64,000 nucleotides of DNA from Acheta domesticus (Eukaryota; Arthropoda; Insecta; Orthoptera; Gryllidae), in the NCBI GenBank assembly GCA_031308135.1, contig JAHLJT010008756.1, positions 66,390,026 to 66,454,025 on the forward strand. Reading direction: 5' to 3'. The first letter of the stretch is position 1, and each line of letters starts with the position of its first letter. Positions 33,101-43,934 of the stretch are shown piece by piece. Both the position numbers and the translations under genes were made by a program. The notes beneath the pieces are model-generated. The model saw only the letters and a program-made list of their open reading frames with translations, searched no databases and was not told where the DNA came from.

Positions 33101-35371
33101 TGCAGCCTACACGAAAATAGTAATTTATGGTAAATGGTCTCAGCAGACGACAGTCAAGAGTGCAGCACAGCCTGTCAACAGGGAAGTATAATCGCGAGGA
33201 AATAACATTAAATCCGTCACAGATATCGTTGTTCAAGATCCAATGATGTTGTAAATTTAAGGTTAAGAAAGAAATTGTTATCCAAATTAGCTGATGGCCA
33301 TTTCAAAAGAATTACTAAAATCTGAATTTTGGAAAAAGGAAAAAGTAAATTAAACAATTTTGAAAAGAGATCATTAAATAAAGAACGCGGTCGACACTTC
33401 ATGTCGTTGATGTTATAGAGGAATACTATTGCTGTTATTAATTGGAATATGAATAGTTCATAAACCCATCCTTTTCATTTTATAAATGCTCGTAAATATA
33501 AAAATTATCAATCGGAATCTTGTATAAGCGGTATTTTTTAGCTCACGGTACCAGAAAGAGAAGCCTGAGAGTAAGTATGGTAATGTCACGAGCACGTCTG
33601 TGGACGCATTACTGAGCTAGCCACCCAAATTATTGCGTCCGTAATTCGAGTCGAATTTAAAGTGTTACATAATTCTTTGAGAGGGTATGAAGCATTACAT
33701 TACCTATAAGTCAGATTTCCTTTTTTTACATTAAATAATTATATATAATGCAGTGCAGTGAAATAATGTATTTCTCTTAGGCAATTCAAACTTGCTTAAA
33801 ATATGATTTACGATAATGGTAATTACACGGGTAAAAATTACACAACAGCATTTAATAAAACAAGAATCGAATGACATATTTCTAGTGTATGGACGCGGAC
33901 TCACCGGCCTCTTTCCTCATTTCTCATCACACATTTCTCGCAATGCATCTCTCGGTGTGGACATTTACCGGTCTTGAGAGGAGGAAGAGTTTGGGTGTGC
34001 CGTGCATTCCCACTATTTTACCTCGAGGCACAACAATCCCAACTCATGCCAAGCTATGATACACATTCACACTAATTGACTAATATTATGATTTTCTCAT
34101 ATTACCGTAATCGTGTATCATACTACTACAACATTAACATCATTATCTTTAGGTTATCATAACATAATAATTACTATATCATATTGTCAGTGAATAATTT
34201 AAAATGTTATAGAGACATATTACGTCCTTCTTATATCAGTAGCCAGTTATGGTTCATGAAATAAACATATTTGTTATTTTATGTCATTTACAAGTAATAT
34301 GTCTCCGTGAATTACTATGAATTTGTCGCCTACGTAGCGTTTACAGAACAACAAACACATTTCTTCTTTATTTTTCTCTAATAATTAACTCAGACACTGA
34401 TCCAACTCCCGGATTACCGATGTTGCAAATACAAAATTAATATAAAGAAAACATTACCAGAAAGACATTTGTACAAATACTTTATCCGCATCTATATGAA
34501 GCACTCTTGTCTAAACTATCTCTGTGTGACTATCCTTTTTATAGAGTACTGTAAAAAAGGAAATGTTATGAAGGTGTTGCTTTCCTATTGTTTGTGTTTT
34601 AAACCGGTTTATTGTACACTACAACTCGCAAAATGTCTGTATTAAGTAAAGACTGAAGTATTCGAATACTTTTCCTGTGACTATATTGTCTTTGCACTCA
34701 TAAATCTTTCTGCATGCACAACCAAGTTCACTTACATCAGCCAGTTTATCTACAACTACGATTTCACGTCTTAAAACATAACTTTTTAAATAGATTTTTA
34801 GTGATTTACAAATTCAATATTATTGAATAGTATTAGTTTCCACATCCATAGTAAACAGAATCTTATTGAGATAAATCATAATGTCGATCTTTTTCATCAC
34901 AAATATGTCATATCGCAACATACTTATTGAAATAAAACTAGGTGAAGGAGCGAAGGAATAAATATAGATATGCGTTCACGTTCTTATAGGATCAGATTCA
35001 ATTAAGACAAGTGGTTGCGAGGAAGGCAAAGAAAACCACTAACTCATTCCTCTTTATCACCCAGTGTCATACGCCCCGAGCAAATGGGGTTCCAAGAAGA
35101 AGCAAAGGCTCTCTCTGAGAGGAAATGCATGATCGTCCTTGCCACAAGCCAAATGAATATATTTTTTTATTTAGTGCATTAGGGTACGGATTTATTTTAT
35201 CTCGCTTGTCGGTCGGAGAAGCTGTTTTCTGAAGGTCACTGAACGTATTCTGAGAACCATTTCAAGTCTGCCACAGTAAAGATTGCATAAAGAGATACAG
35301 GGTCATCTGTATTGCCGAATGGTCCCGCGATTTTAACCTTCGGGTATACAATAGCAAATACAAATGAATAT
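30180..35371. other. Long non-coding stretch, no supported gene
   Basis: AT-rich. A GC-richer patch at 30700-30970 keeps three overlapping frames open (91-118 codons) but none has motifs. A 12-bp inverted repeat GAGACATATTAC (34212-34223 and 34294-34305) is the only other structure noted. Confidence 0.4.
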
Positions 35372-35383
35372 AATATTATATAC
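35372..35383 (+). repeat. Target-site duplication, left copy
   Basis: AATATTATATAC, identical to 40864-40875 immediately after the 3' tail. The adjoining bases differ on both sides, which fixes the 5' end of the element at or within a base or two of 35384. Confidence 0.88.
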
Positions 35384-35577
35384 GGAGTTCCATTGTGGCA
35401 GCCGACCGAGACACATCGTGCTCCGATCGCGTCCAGTGAAACGCTGTTTTTATCATATTGTCTTTCAGTCAGTGAATTAAGTGGTATTTACTTAGTGGCA
35501 ATATTCTTGTTCCACGAGTTGTGTGTGCCTGAAATCAAGTGTATGGTCAGCCGGTGCAGCGGCTACCCTGCGCAAGG

Positions 35578-36942
35578 ATGGAGCCCTCGGACATCGGGGC
35601 TCCCTTAACCTCAACCCCGCAACCTCAGGTATCTACCCAACCAAATATGAAAACCTACGCAAATGTTATGTCAACTGAAGTGTTTCCCACCAAGGACCAG
35701 GCCATAATCATTGACTCAAAAGAAGGCCTCACCATTAAAGATTACGTAAACAGTTTATCCGATATTATTGACCCAAGTGAAATAAGGTTCATATCCAGAA
35801 TAGCAAACAACAGAGTGTGCATCTTTCTAAGCTCCCAAACTATAGCTGATAACCTCACGAACAACCACAAAATCATAAAAATCAAAAACCATGAATTGAA
35901 ATTGAGACCACTCTTAACAAAGGCCAAAAGAATAATTATTTCAAACGTCTGTCCCATCATCCCACACTCAGTAATAGAGAATGTATTCACCACCAACAAT
36001 ATCAAACTGGCATCCAAAATTTCATTTGTTAAAGCTGGTATTCCTGGACAGGGGTTCTCTCACATTATGAGTTTCCGCAGACAAGTATATGTTTCCCCTG
36101 AAGATATAGATCGACTAACTGAATCCACTACCGTGTATTATGATGGCGCAACATACAGGATATTTTTCACAACAGATAAAATGTCATGCTTTAATTGTCA
36201 CCAAACAGGACACTTAGCTGGACAATGCCCTACACCTAATACTTCTAATCAACAAAAGACTACCAATTCAATAAGTACTCCCATGGAATCTGAACACATT
36301 AGGGAAAAATCTTGTGACTTGCCAGATCCAACAACCAATGGAACAAACACTGAAGTAGCAGATATACAAAGTAACCATGATCTCACTACAAGAATGCCTA
36401 CAACTGATTTTTCACCACTTCCTAAATCTCTACTCTCTACTAGTGAAGCTAAAAACAATGAAGAAATTCCAACTAATGACAACATAGTCTCCCTTAATAC
36501 CAATAAAAGATGCCTCCAGACTGACTCCTCCTCACCCCCCATGTCAGTAAGCAACACAACTGAAACAAATAATATGGAAAAACTCTCAAAACAGCCAAAA
36601 AAGAAAAAAAAGAAGAAAGAGAAAAATATGGAAGAGCTGATAACCCCTATCAAACACATCATTGAAGACTCTCAAAATAACTTCCCCCTTACTTACATAC
36701 AATTTAAATCCTTTCTAGAGAACTCTTTCAGTGCTAATGATCCTATACTTGTAGCCAGTAACTACTCACAAGACATATCATCCATCACCAAAATGATGCA
36801 TAGTTTATATCCGCATCTCACCAACAAAACCATAAAAGGCAGATTCACCAGGATTATCAGGAAAATCAACTCAGTACTTCATACTGCAGATGAATCAAGT
36901 ACTGAAACAGACTCCAGTATAGAAATCAACACCAGTCAATGA
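35578..36942 (+). CDS. LINE ORF1, nucleic-acid-binding gag-like protein
   Basis: 454 codons starting at MEPSDIGAPLTS. The open frame extends upstream to a GTG at 35539, but the ATG at 35578 has an A at -3 and G at +4 and is the better start. A central RNA-recognition-like region is followed by a single zinc knuckle, CFNCHQTGHLAGQC (CX2CX4HX4C), near residue 205. The second half is Ser/Thr/Asn-rich and probably disordered, with a lysine tract (KKKKKKKEK) near residue 350 that could act in nuclear or RNA binding. The role in I-like elements is binding the element RNA into a particle. The stop TGA overlaps the ORF2 start as ATGA. No internal stops; the frame looks intact. Confidence 0.85.
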   Translation: MEPSDIGAPLTSTPQPQVSTQPNMKTYANVMSTEVFPTKDQAIIIDSKEGLTIKDYVNSLSDIIDPSEIRFISRIANNRVCIFLSSQTIADNLTNNHKIIKIKNHELKLRPLLTKAKRIIISNVCPIIPHSVIENVFTTNNIKLASKISFVKAGIPGQGFSHIMSFRRQVYVSPEDIDRLTESTTVYYDGATYRIFFTTDKMSCFNCHQTGHLAGQCPTPNTSNQQKTTNSISTPMESEHIREKSCDLPDPTTNGTNTEVADIQSNHDLTTRMPTTDFSPLPKSLLSTSEAKNNEEIPTNDNIVSLNTNKRCLQTDSSSPPMSVSNTTETNNMEKLSKQPKKKKKKKEKNMEELITPIKHIIEDSQNNFPLTYIQFKSFLENSFSANDPILVASNYSQDISSITKMMHSLYPHLTNKTIKGRFTRIIRKINSVLHTADESSTETDSSIEINTSQ

Positions 36943-39626
36943 AAATTCTTCAATGGAATGTAAATGGCTTTTACCCCAGACTAGAAAGTATACAGTACCT
37001 ATGTAACTTAACACACCCTGATATCCTGTGTATCCAAGAGACCAACTTCAAAGACTCCAAGCATGCTAATATCAAAGGGTATAATTGCTCCTTCAAAAAC
37101 AGATGTAACACCAATCATGCCAGTGGTGGTGTAGCTATATACATTAAAGACCATATTCCATATCAAGAAGTGATTATTCAATCAAACATTGAAGTTAATG
37201 CTATAAGGATCCTGTCACCTGTTCAAATTAATATATGTAATATCTACTTACCAAATAGCTACAAGTTTGCTGAACAAGAAGTAACTGATATTATTAACAA
37301 GATGCAAAAACCATTTCTCTTTATGGGAGATTTCAACAGCCACAATCGAATTTGGGGCTCTAATAAAACTGACAGTAGAGGAATTATGCTTGAGGAAATT
37401 TTTGATAAACTAGATACAATTGTTCTTAATACTGGAGAACCTATTCACATCAATACCAGTAACAACAGTTACAGTGCCATCGATATCTCCATCTCCTCCA
37501 CCCAATATTCCTATAAATGTTCATGGAACATCTTAGATTACCCATATGATAGTGACCATTTCCCCATTTTTATAAACATAAACAACACTCCCAATACTCA
37601 TAACCAAGATCAAGCAATCCCAAGACGGAATTACAACAAAGCAAACTGGAACCTTTATAATAATTTGATAAAAAAGTACCTACCTAAAATTAACGACCTT
37701 CTAGAAACAGAAAATATCGATACTATCATCAATTCATTTAACGATGTCATAACTAAAGCTGCAAACGGATCAACTGAAACAATCAATTTAGCAAAGAAAC
37801 CCAAACTAGTGCATTGGTGGAATGAGAAATGTAAATTGGCACTTAAAAATTCCAAACATGCCTTCAACAAATATAAAAAACATAATACAGAAGAAAATAA
37901 AATACAATACAAAAAGATGAGAGCTATTATAAGAAGAACCATAAAAGAAAGTAAAGCAAACACCTGGCGCAATTATGTCTCAAGTCTATCAATACACAAT
38001 AATATAAATGAGTCATGGGCAAAAATAAAAGCTATCGAAGGAACAAAGAAAGGTAAACAAATACATTTTTTACTGTCAAATAACCAAATCATTACAGACC
38101 ATAATGAAATAGCAAATTCAATTGCATGTAGCTTTGCCAAAAACTCTAGTTCAAAAAACTATACAGAAGCCTTCTTACAGCACAAAAAAGAGCAAGAGAA
38201 CCTTACAGAACCTACAAATAATCAAGACTTGGCTACTTATTACCATATTAATGACCCTATTGGAATTCAAGAACTTAATTCTGCTATCAACAGGACTAGG
38301 AACTCCTCACCTGGACCAGACAATAATACATATATTCTTTTAAAAAATCTATCCCTGGAAGGAAAAGAAATTCTACTAAGAATATATAACATAATATGGA
38401 ATAAAAATGTATTTCCTGAATTGTGGAGATCAGCTATTGTTATACCTATACCAAAGCCTGGGAAAGACCCCACTAAAACGGAAAATTACAGACCCATTTC
38501 CTTAACATGCAATATGTGCAAAATCCTGGAAAAAATAATTAACAAAAGACTCAGATGGTTTCTAGGCTTTAAAAACATCATATCCAACAATCAATTTGGT
38601 TTCAGAGCTGGACACTCAACTACCTCTCACCTAGTAAGTATTGATAATTACATCCAAGAAGCCCTTGCTAACAAACAACATGTTTTAGCAGTGAGTCTAG
38701 ACATCGAAAAAGCTTATGACATGGTGTGGACCCATATAATCATGACAAAATTACAGGAATATGGACTTAAAGGCAACATATTTCAATTCATCAAGAATTT
38801 TACCAAAGAAAGAACCTTTAATGTGAGAGTTAATGGTAGCCTATCATCAGTACAACACTTGGAGAATGGACTACCACAAGGTGCTGTACTTAGTGTTACT
38901 CTATTCCTGTTGGCCATCAATGATGCAGGCTCTGAAATCAATCATCCGGTAATCACAAGGAAATATGCTGATGACATTACCATTCTCTGCAGAGGATCAT
39001 CTATTACAACCAGTCAAGAAATTATACAATCTGCCCTAAACAATCTACTTGAATGGTCTCTCAAATCAGGCTTTAAATTTTCAGCTTCCAAAACCCAATG
39101 TATAGTGTTCTCCAGACAAAATATGGAGAGTCAGCCTACATTAAAAATGGGCCTACATAACCTAAAATTTTATCAAAACATTAAAATATTAGGCATGCAT
39201 TTTGACTCAAAAATGAACTGGAAAAGGCATATACAAATCTTATCTGAGGAATGTAAAAAAAGACTCAACATACTCAAGTGCATATCCCATAATAACTGGG
39301 GAGCAGATAAACATCTCCAGCTGATGACCTACAAAGCAATAATTCGATCCAAAATCGACTATGGATCCATATTATATGATTCAGCTAGCAAAAAAGACCT
39401 ACAAAAACTTGATGTTATACACAACAAAGCTCTACGAATAAGCACTGGTTGCTTTCAAACCAGCCCTATTGGTAGCATCCTAATAGAAGCCAAAGAACCA
39501 ACCCTAGCTCACCGTAGACAAATGCTAACTCTCAAATATGCCATCAAATCAGCAGAATCAAATAACCCTATAATCTACCACGATATATACCCAAAACTTC
39601 AAAATTACTACAAAGAACAAAAATGA
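36939..39626 (+). CDS. LINE ORF2, endonuclease and reverse transcriptase (cut short by TGA)
   Basis: 895 codons. An apurinic/apyrimidinic-type endonuclease occupies about 1-215: WNVNG (N7), QET (E34), GDFN (D131, N133) and SDH (D206, H207) are all kept. The reverse transcriptase occupies about 440-740: SSPGPD at 456-461, PKPGKD, NYRPISL, the first catalytic Asp in SLDIEKAYD (D588), LPQGAVLSV, and YADD (D678, D679). Both activities therefore look intact. A thumb/connection region runs to KEQK at 895, where an in-frame TGA (39624-39626) stops translation. The same frame continues open to 40652 with the rest of the protein. The ATG lies inside the ORF1 stop (ATGA), consistent with translation by termination-reinitiation. 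Confidence 0.88.
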   Translation: MKILQWNVNGFYPRLESIQYLCNLTHPDILCIQETNFKDSKHANIKGYNCSFKNRCNTNHASGGVAIYIKDHIPYQEVIIQSNIEVNAIRILSPVQINICNIYLPNSYKFAEQEVTDIINKMQKPFLFMGDFNSHNRIWGSNKTDSRGIMLEEIFDKLDTIVLNTGEPIHINTSNNSYSAIDISISSTQYSYKCSWNILDYPYDSDHFPIFININNTPNTHNQDQAIPRRNYNKANWNLYNNLIKKYLPKINDLLETENIDTIINSFNDVITKAANGSTETINLAKKPKLVHWWNEKCKLALKNSKHAFNKYKKHNTEENKIQYKKMRAIIRRTIKESKANTWRNYVSSLSIHNNINESWAKIKAIEGTKKGKQIHFLLSNNQIITDHNEIANSIACSFAKNSSSKNYTEAFLQHKKEQENLTEPTNNQDLATYYHINDPIGIQELNSAINRTRNSSPGPDNNTYILLKNLSLEGKEILLRIYNIIWNKNVFPELWRSAIVIPIPKPGKDPTKTENYRPISLTCNMCKILEKIINKRLRWFLGFKNIISNNQFGFRAGHSTTSHLVSIDNYIQEALANKQHVLAVSLDIEKAYDMVWTHIIMTKLQEYGLKGNIFQFIKNFTKERTFNVRVNGSLSSVQHLENGLPQGAVLSVTLFLLAINDAGSEINHPVITRKYADDITILCRGSSITTSQEIIQSALNNLLEWSLKSGFKFSASKTQCIVFSRQNMESQPTLKMGLHNLKFYQNIKILGMHFDSKMNWKRHIQILSEECKKRLNILKCISHNNWGADKHLQLMTYKAIIRSKIDYGSILYDSASKKDLQKLDVIHNKALRISTGCFQTSPIGSILIEAKEPTLAHRRQMLTLKYAIKSAESNNPIIYHDIYPKLQNYYKEQK

Positions 39627-40652
39627 TTTTCACCAGTATATACCAAAGTCAAAAACCTTCTGAGACAGTTAAACCTTCAGGAACATATACTAATGGAAAA
39701 AAGAAACAATAGTATACCACCGTGGACAATTCCTGAAATAGTAACAGATATAACACTAGACACTATTCAAATAAACAAAATGGCTAAAAACGATAGGAAA
39801 ATTAAACTTAATGAAATAGAAAATAAATACCAAGACTCCTATAAAATCTATACTAAAGTTACCAATAAGAGAGATGGAAAATATGCAACTACAATTACCA
39901 AAGATGTTAAAATTATAAACAGACTGCATTCCTACTCTAGTACTACTACAGCTGAAATATGCTCTATAATGACAGCCTTCAAATTGTCACAGAAACTCAG
40001 AAATAACAAGTTTGTCATATTCTCTACTTCTCTCGAAGCAATAAACAACATTCTCAATAACTACCCTGGCCTACCAATGATAAACAATATTCATGAAATA
40101 TATCATGACATTATACAATCTAAAAGAAGTTTTATAATTGCCTGGATACCAGATTACAAAACAACCCCTGAACATAATACAATGAGTCTTGAAGAAGAAA
40201 ATGTAAGCCCTGAAACAGGAAGTATTTTAACAATATCACACACTTGCAAGGACTTATGGACCCACATCAAGAAAGCAATGGATGAAAAGTGGAGCAACCT
40301 CTGGAAAAACATGAAATCCAGCCCTCTACACAAACACGTTAACAATTTTTACTCCCTGAAAACCTCCAAAAAATTTTCAAGGAAAGATCAGGTGACAATA
40401 ACAAGAATAAGAACCGGTCATTGCAAGTTCAGTCATCAACACTTGTTAACTGGAAATCCCCCACCTACCTGCCAGCACTGTGATACCATTCTTAACTTTG
40501 AACACATTTTAACTCAATGTCCTATGTTTCAGTACAGCAGACACACGTACCTAGAAGATGAGCAAAACCCTGAACTGATGCTATCATCCATCGACTACCA
40601 AAATAAGATATTAAAATTCTGTAAAGACAGCAACATTCTTAAAGAAATCTAA
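39627..40652 (+). pseudogene. LINE ORF2 C-terminal part: degenerate RNase H and CCHC
   Basis: In frame with ORF2 after the single TGA; the first ATG in it is at 39693 (319 codons). An RNase H-like fold can be traced: YKIYTKVT where active enzymes have an Asp in IYTDGS, TTTAEICSIMTA with the conserved Glu (E88 of the 319), FVIFSTSLEAINNIL where the family has TDS, and IAWIPDYKTTPEHN where the last acidic residue is expected. Three of four catalytic acids appear replaced, so RNase H is probably inactive. It ends with a zinc motif C260-X2-C263-X7-H271-X4-C276, typical of this LINE group. Without readthrough this part would not be made. Confidence 0.75.
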
Positions 40653-40863
40653 TTGTAATAAGTGCATTGGTATGGATACCAGAAACTAATTTTGTAACAT
40701 CAAAATACCTGTAATGTCTGTCTCTACATATTCACATATATTGTAATTTGTAAATTTTCATATCTATTGTAAAGTTGCCGTGTTAATATTGTAAAGTTGT
40801 ACTTAAAGTAGTCGCTAATGACCTCAGTAGTCGATGCGACTTTAATAATAAATTTAAAAAAAC
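40653..40863 (+). other. LINE 3' UTR with terminal hairpin and A/T tail
   Basis: Near the end, AGTCGC (40810-40815) pairs with GCGACT (40836-40841) around a TAATGACCTCAGTAGTCGAT loop. Such a 3' stem, followed by a TAA/A-rich tail, is a plausible recognition site for the element's own reverse transcriptase. The tail runs directly into the target duplication. Confidence 0.7.
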
Positions 40864-40875
40864 AATATTATATAC
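40864..40875 (+). repeat. Target-site duplication, right copy
   Basis: AATATTATATAC, a perfect match to 35372-35383. Confidence 0.88.
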
Positions 40876-41069
40876 AAAGAAAGTAAGTACGTTTTTATGT
40901 GTAACAACAACTTTAGAACCGCAATCACTTCAGCACGCTGGAGTGATTGCTCTCAAATTTCGCACTGAAATGTTGAGCTCTCATTACTAAAAATAGCGTA
41001 GTTGCGATTCGAAGTATTACCCTAAATGTGTTTTCTTAAAATATTTATTTAAATGTAAACAGCCAACCT

Positions 41070-41160
41070 GGATGGTCGAGGTGGCTATGAGCATGTACCG
41101 ACTCAGCGCTTCAGTTCAAAGGGTTGAGGTTTCGAGTCCCGCCTTGGGCATGGTTGTTTG
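41070..41160 (+). repeat. tRNA-like SINE head
   Basis: GGTCGAGGTGGCTATGAGCA resembles a polymerase III A box region and GGTTTCGAGTCCC is a near-perfect B box 40 bp further on. The spacing and long variable region look Leu/Ser-tRNA-like, but acceptor-stem pairing is not preserved, so it is a SINE rather than a tRNA gene. The body downstream has no partner in this window. Confidence 0.6.
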
Positions 41161-42810
41161 TGCCTTGTCTCCCTTGAATGTTTCGTCTCCCTTGAATGTG
41201 TCATCAAAACTCCTCTTGCTTGTCAAACTTGAGCTGGGCGCCGAAGGAAATTTGGTGAGCAGAAATTATTCGAAAAGCAGTATGGTAGAGTAGATTGCAG
41301 ATTTACTTCGGTAACAGTTCTGTAAAATGAAGTCATGCTAACAACATCGTTCCTTAGCAGCCCCTACTTCGTAATATGTGGGATACACTAAGGCTCCCCT
41401 TTCCGTGAACCAATTTTGGGCAACCTGAATAGCATGTCATCAGCAGTAGGAGCATCAGCAGTAGGAGACTGAATTGAACTTCTGTTTTTTGATTATCATA
41501 TGTACCTTATTTTTGTGTTTCGGGTTGTAGTTCTCAAGGCATCAGCTAAGCTGCGTCTTCGGAGCGCAGACGCATTTGGTTGGTATAGATCAGCATGGGT
41601 AAAGAATGGGTCTTACAAAGCGTTTTTTCCCTTCTTTTACTTTTTTCACTATTTGCTTCATATGAAGTCGATGGGCGTCTCAGGTTTGAATAATCTTCGG
41701 GATCTTGTGGTGTAGAAATTTCAGATGGCAAAGTAAATATTTCATTCAACCAAAGTGAATTTTCTTTTTAAAATTGATAACTTTTTATATTGCATTTGTG
41801 CCAACTGATGAATGCTCTATAGATGACCGTTGTTTTCTAAATAGCTCATTTGATATTTCCTCAGTATTAGTAAATCGACAGAGACGACTAATTGCGGAAT
41901 TTTGGCGTCCCGACGACCGCGAGCCTCCAACAGCATTTCTCTTACCTCATTTTAGCATTTTGTAGCAATTAGATTAAAAATAAATGTTTGCTTTGTAATG
42001 AAAATCGTCTTAGAAGTCTAAAAAATGTTATTTACTCTTTTAACACATGTCAGGAAGTGACTTATCCTAGGAAGACGCAATCCGCAGTACTCAGTGCAAG
42101 CAGTGCAAACTATTCAATACGCAGGAAAAAATTCAAACGCGTGTATCTCACAAAACGCTGTAATGTGCTGTAATCTTTTAACACGGTCATTTTCCTCACA
42201 CTTTTTCTTCTTACAACAATTTGTCTCAAACCGGAAGTAAGCGAATGTAACTACTAAAAGCCTAAAAGGAAAGTAAGATATCTCTATTGTATGATTCAAA
42301 TGCGCAAATTTATATTTATATATAACAATAACTTAATAACTTATTCACAAAAATGGAAAAAATCTTTACTAGAAAATATGAGAACCTCTCTCGACAAATT
42401 AAGATATTGATCAGATTGATATCTTGCGTTATCTCTGAGTACTGATTGAATATGGGCTTTTTGTATCTTTAGTACTGGTAATATACTACGTAGTGGTGTA
42501 AAAGAAAGTACTAACAATTATTTTTGCAGGTTTCGAATGCTGTTCACTTTTGCGCTGTTTGCCCAACATTGGTTGGCGGTTATATTGTTTTCAAGTCTAC
42601 ATAATATTCAACATTGAGCTTACTACACTCCGCTTTCAAATCGTCTTGATTGATCTTTTTGTTTTGAAAATAATGTTTTAAATTGTACCTAGAGTATTAT
42701 ATTGCTCCCATATACACGCATTAACTATATGGGAAATGAACGCAAATAAAAGGAACGAAGACGCCCGAGTGGATTTCTATACGAGGGAGGGGATTCTCGT
42801 GTGGTGAAAA
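41161..42810. other. Non-coding, no feature seen
   Basis: AT-rich with frames below 75 codons and no motif. Confidence 0.4.
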
Positions 42811-42814
42811 ACTC

Positions 42815-43370
42815 CTACAAAATGTTGACGAGGAAGTACGCAAGTGTATTTTTAATTGCTTCTGTCTCGTCATTGGGGAGATCCCTCAGCAGAGATGCTT
42901 TTTGCGGTACATTGCTCGAGCAACAAAAACTGTCAACCATTTTCACAAAGCAAATTTCTACAACTCGACATGAATTGTCGAGTTTTCTTGTAAGCTGTAT
43001 GGATTCCTTGTGATTTTCCTGAATTTTTTCTCTTGTCCTAATTGTGCGTTAAAGTCGCCTTATAGGATTTTTTCATGGTGCTTGGCGATTTTGTTTGTTG
43101 TCTCTTCCAGCTTATTCCAGAAGTCGTCTACTTTCTGGGGGTTCTTCTTGTTGTAGTCATTTGAGGATGCACGTGCGTCGATCAAGGTATATGGTTTGTT
43201 AGCCAGTGAACGTTGATATGCGTTCTGAAGAGGAGTGGAAGTAGATGACCGAATCTCTAATGGATTTATGGACTACTAATCCTGTCCTCAACTCTTTGAT
43301 TCCTTTCTCATTAGTTTTAACTGCTGGTTTTCCTTTGTAGATTCTGTAATTTTCTCAGAATGGTTTTCCA
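42815..43370 (-). pseudogene. LINE endonuclease domain remnant
   Basis: On the minus strand, HKSIRDSVIYFHSSSERIS is followed, after frame changes, by KKNPQKVDDFWNKLEETTNK, IAKHHEKIL, a stop, and GDFNAQLGQEKKF. The last is the catalytic GDFN motif of LINE apurinic endonucleases, with the usual upstream helix ending in IL-GDFNA. At least one stop and two frameshifts. The LINE clade is unclear (RTE- or Jockey-like). No matching reverse transcriptase lies on the same strand nearby. Confidence 0.65.
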
Positions 43371-43377
43371 CTAATTA

Positions 43378-43380
<3 letters not shown>

Positions 43381-43424
<44 letters not shown>

Positions 43425-43425
43425 T
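43381..43425. repeat. (ATT)n microsatellite
   Basis: About 15 units adjoining the LINE endonuclease remnant. Confidence 0.95.
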
Positions 43426-43934
43426 TAGTATGACACAAAAGTTAAATACATTACATGTTATTATGTATACAGCTTTTTATTAGGCCGAAATCCATTCATT
43501 TGCTTCCTTCCTACAGTAGGTTGGGTGTCCAACGGTAAGAAGGAATTGATTCAATCTTCAACCAATTCCAGTTATCTATCTGAAAAAAATTATCAAATTT
43601 TCCCGCGCAGCTGTTTTGCTTTAGTGATTAAATAATATAATTATTATGTGAATATGTACTTTTAACTGTTCTTCGAAAACAATCCTTACATTAACATTAA
43701 TGCAATTGAAAAGTTAATTTAAAACTTCACGTGAAGAAGAGACAGGAAAATAAGCAATTCAGTAGCCCCAAATTGTGAAAATTGTGGATGATAAAAATGG
43801 CTTAAACTCACTTGTAGAAGTTAATTTCCTATCTCTTGTGTCGGGGCTAGCTTTATGATGTTTCTTTCAGCTGTTATCTATTATACCCATCTTATCTCAT
43901 TTTATTTAGCAATACAATATTAATTTGAGGAAAT

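Larger units (their letters stand above)
35384..40863 (+). mobile_element. Full-length I-like LINE retrotransposon
   Basis: About 5.48 kb: a 5' leader of ~194 bp, ORF1, ORF2, a 3' UTR of ~210 bp and a short A/T-rich tail (TAATAATAAATTTAAAAAAAC). It is bounded by perfect 12-bp target duplications, so it is an intact insertion rather than a 5'-truncated copy. The combination of a CCHC gag-like ORF1, apurinic endonuclease, reverse transcriptase, RNase H-like region and C-terminal CCHC, ending in TAA-type repeats, points to the I group of LINEs (I or Nimb-like). One in-frame stop in ORF2 is the only obvious lesion. Confidence 0.88.

Noticed and set aside
34212..34305. 12-bp inverted repeat GAGACATATTAC as a MITE
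   Set aside because: Similarity does not extend beyond 12 bp and there is no target duplication at the outer ends.
36249..36662. 137-codon antisense frame within the LINE
   Set aside because: Shadow of ORF1; the poly-Phe run is just the reverse of the lysine tract.
41085..41150. Functional tRNA gene
   Set aside because: A- and B-box-like motifs exist but acceptor and anticodon stems do not pair properly; better explained as a SINE head. The same holds for the heads at 24218, 45163, 54418, 57558 and 63483.
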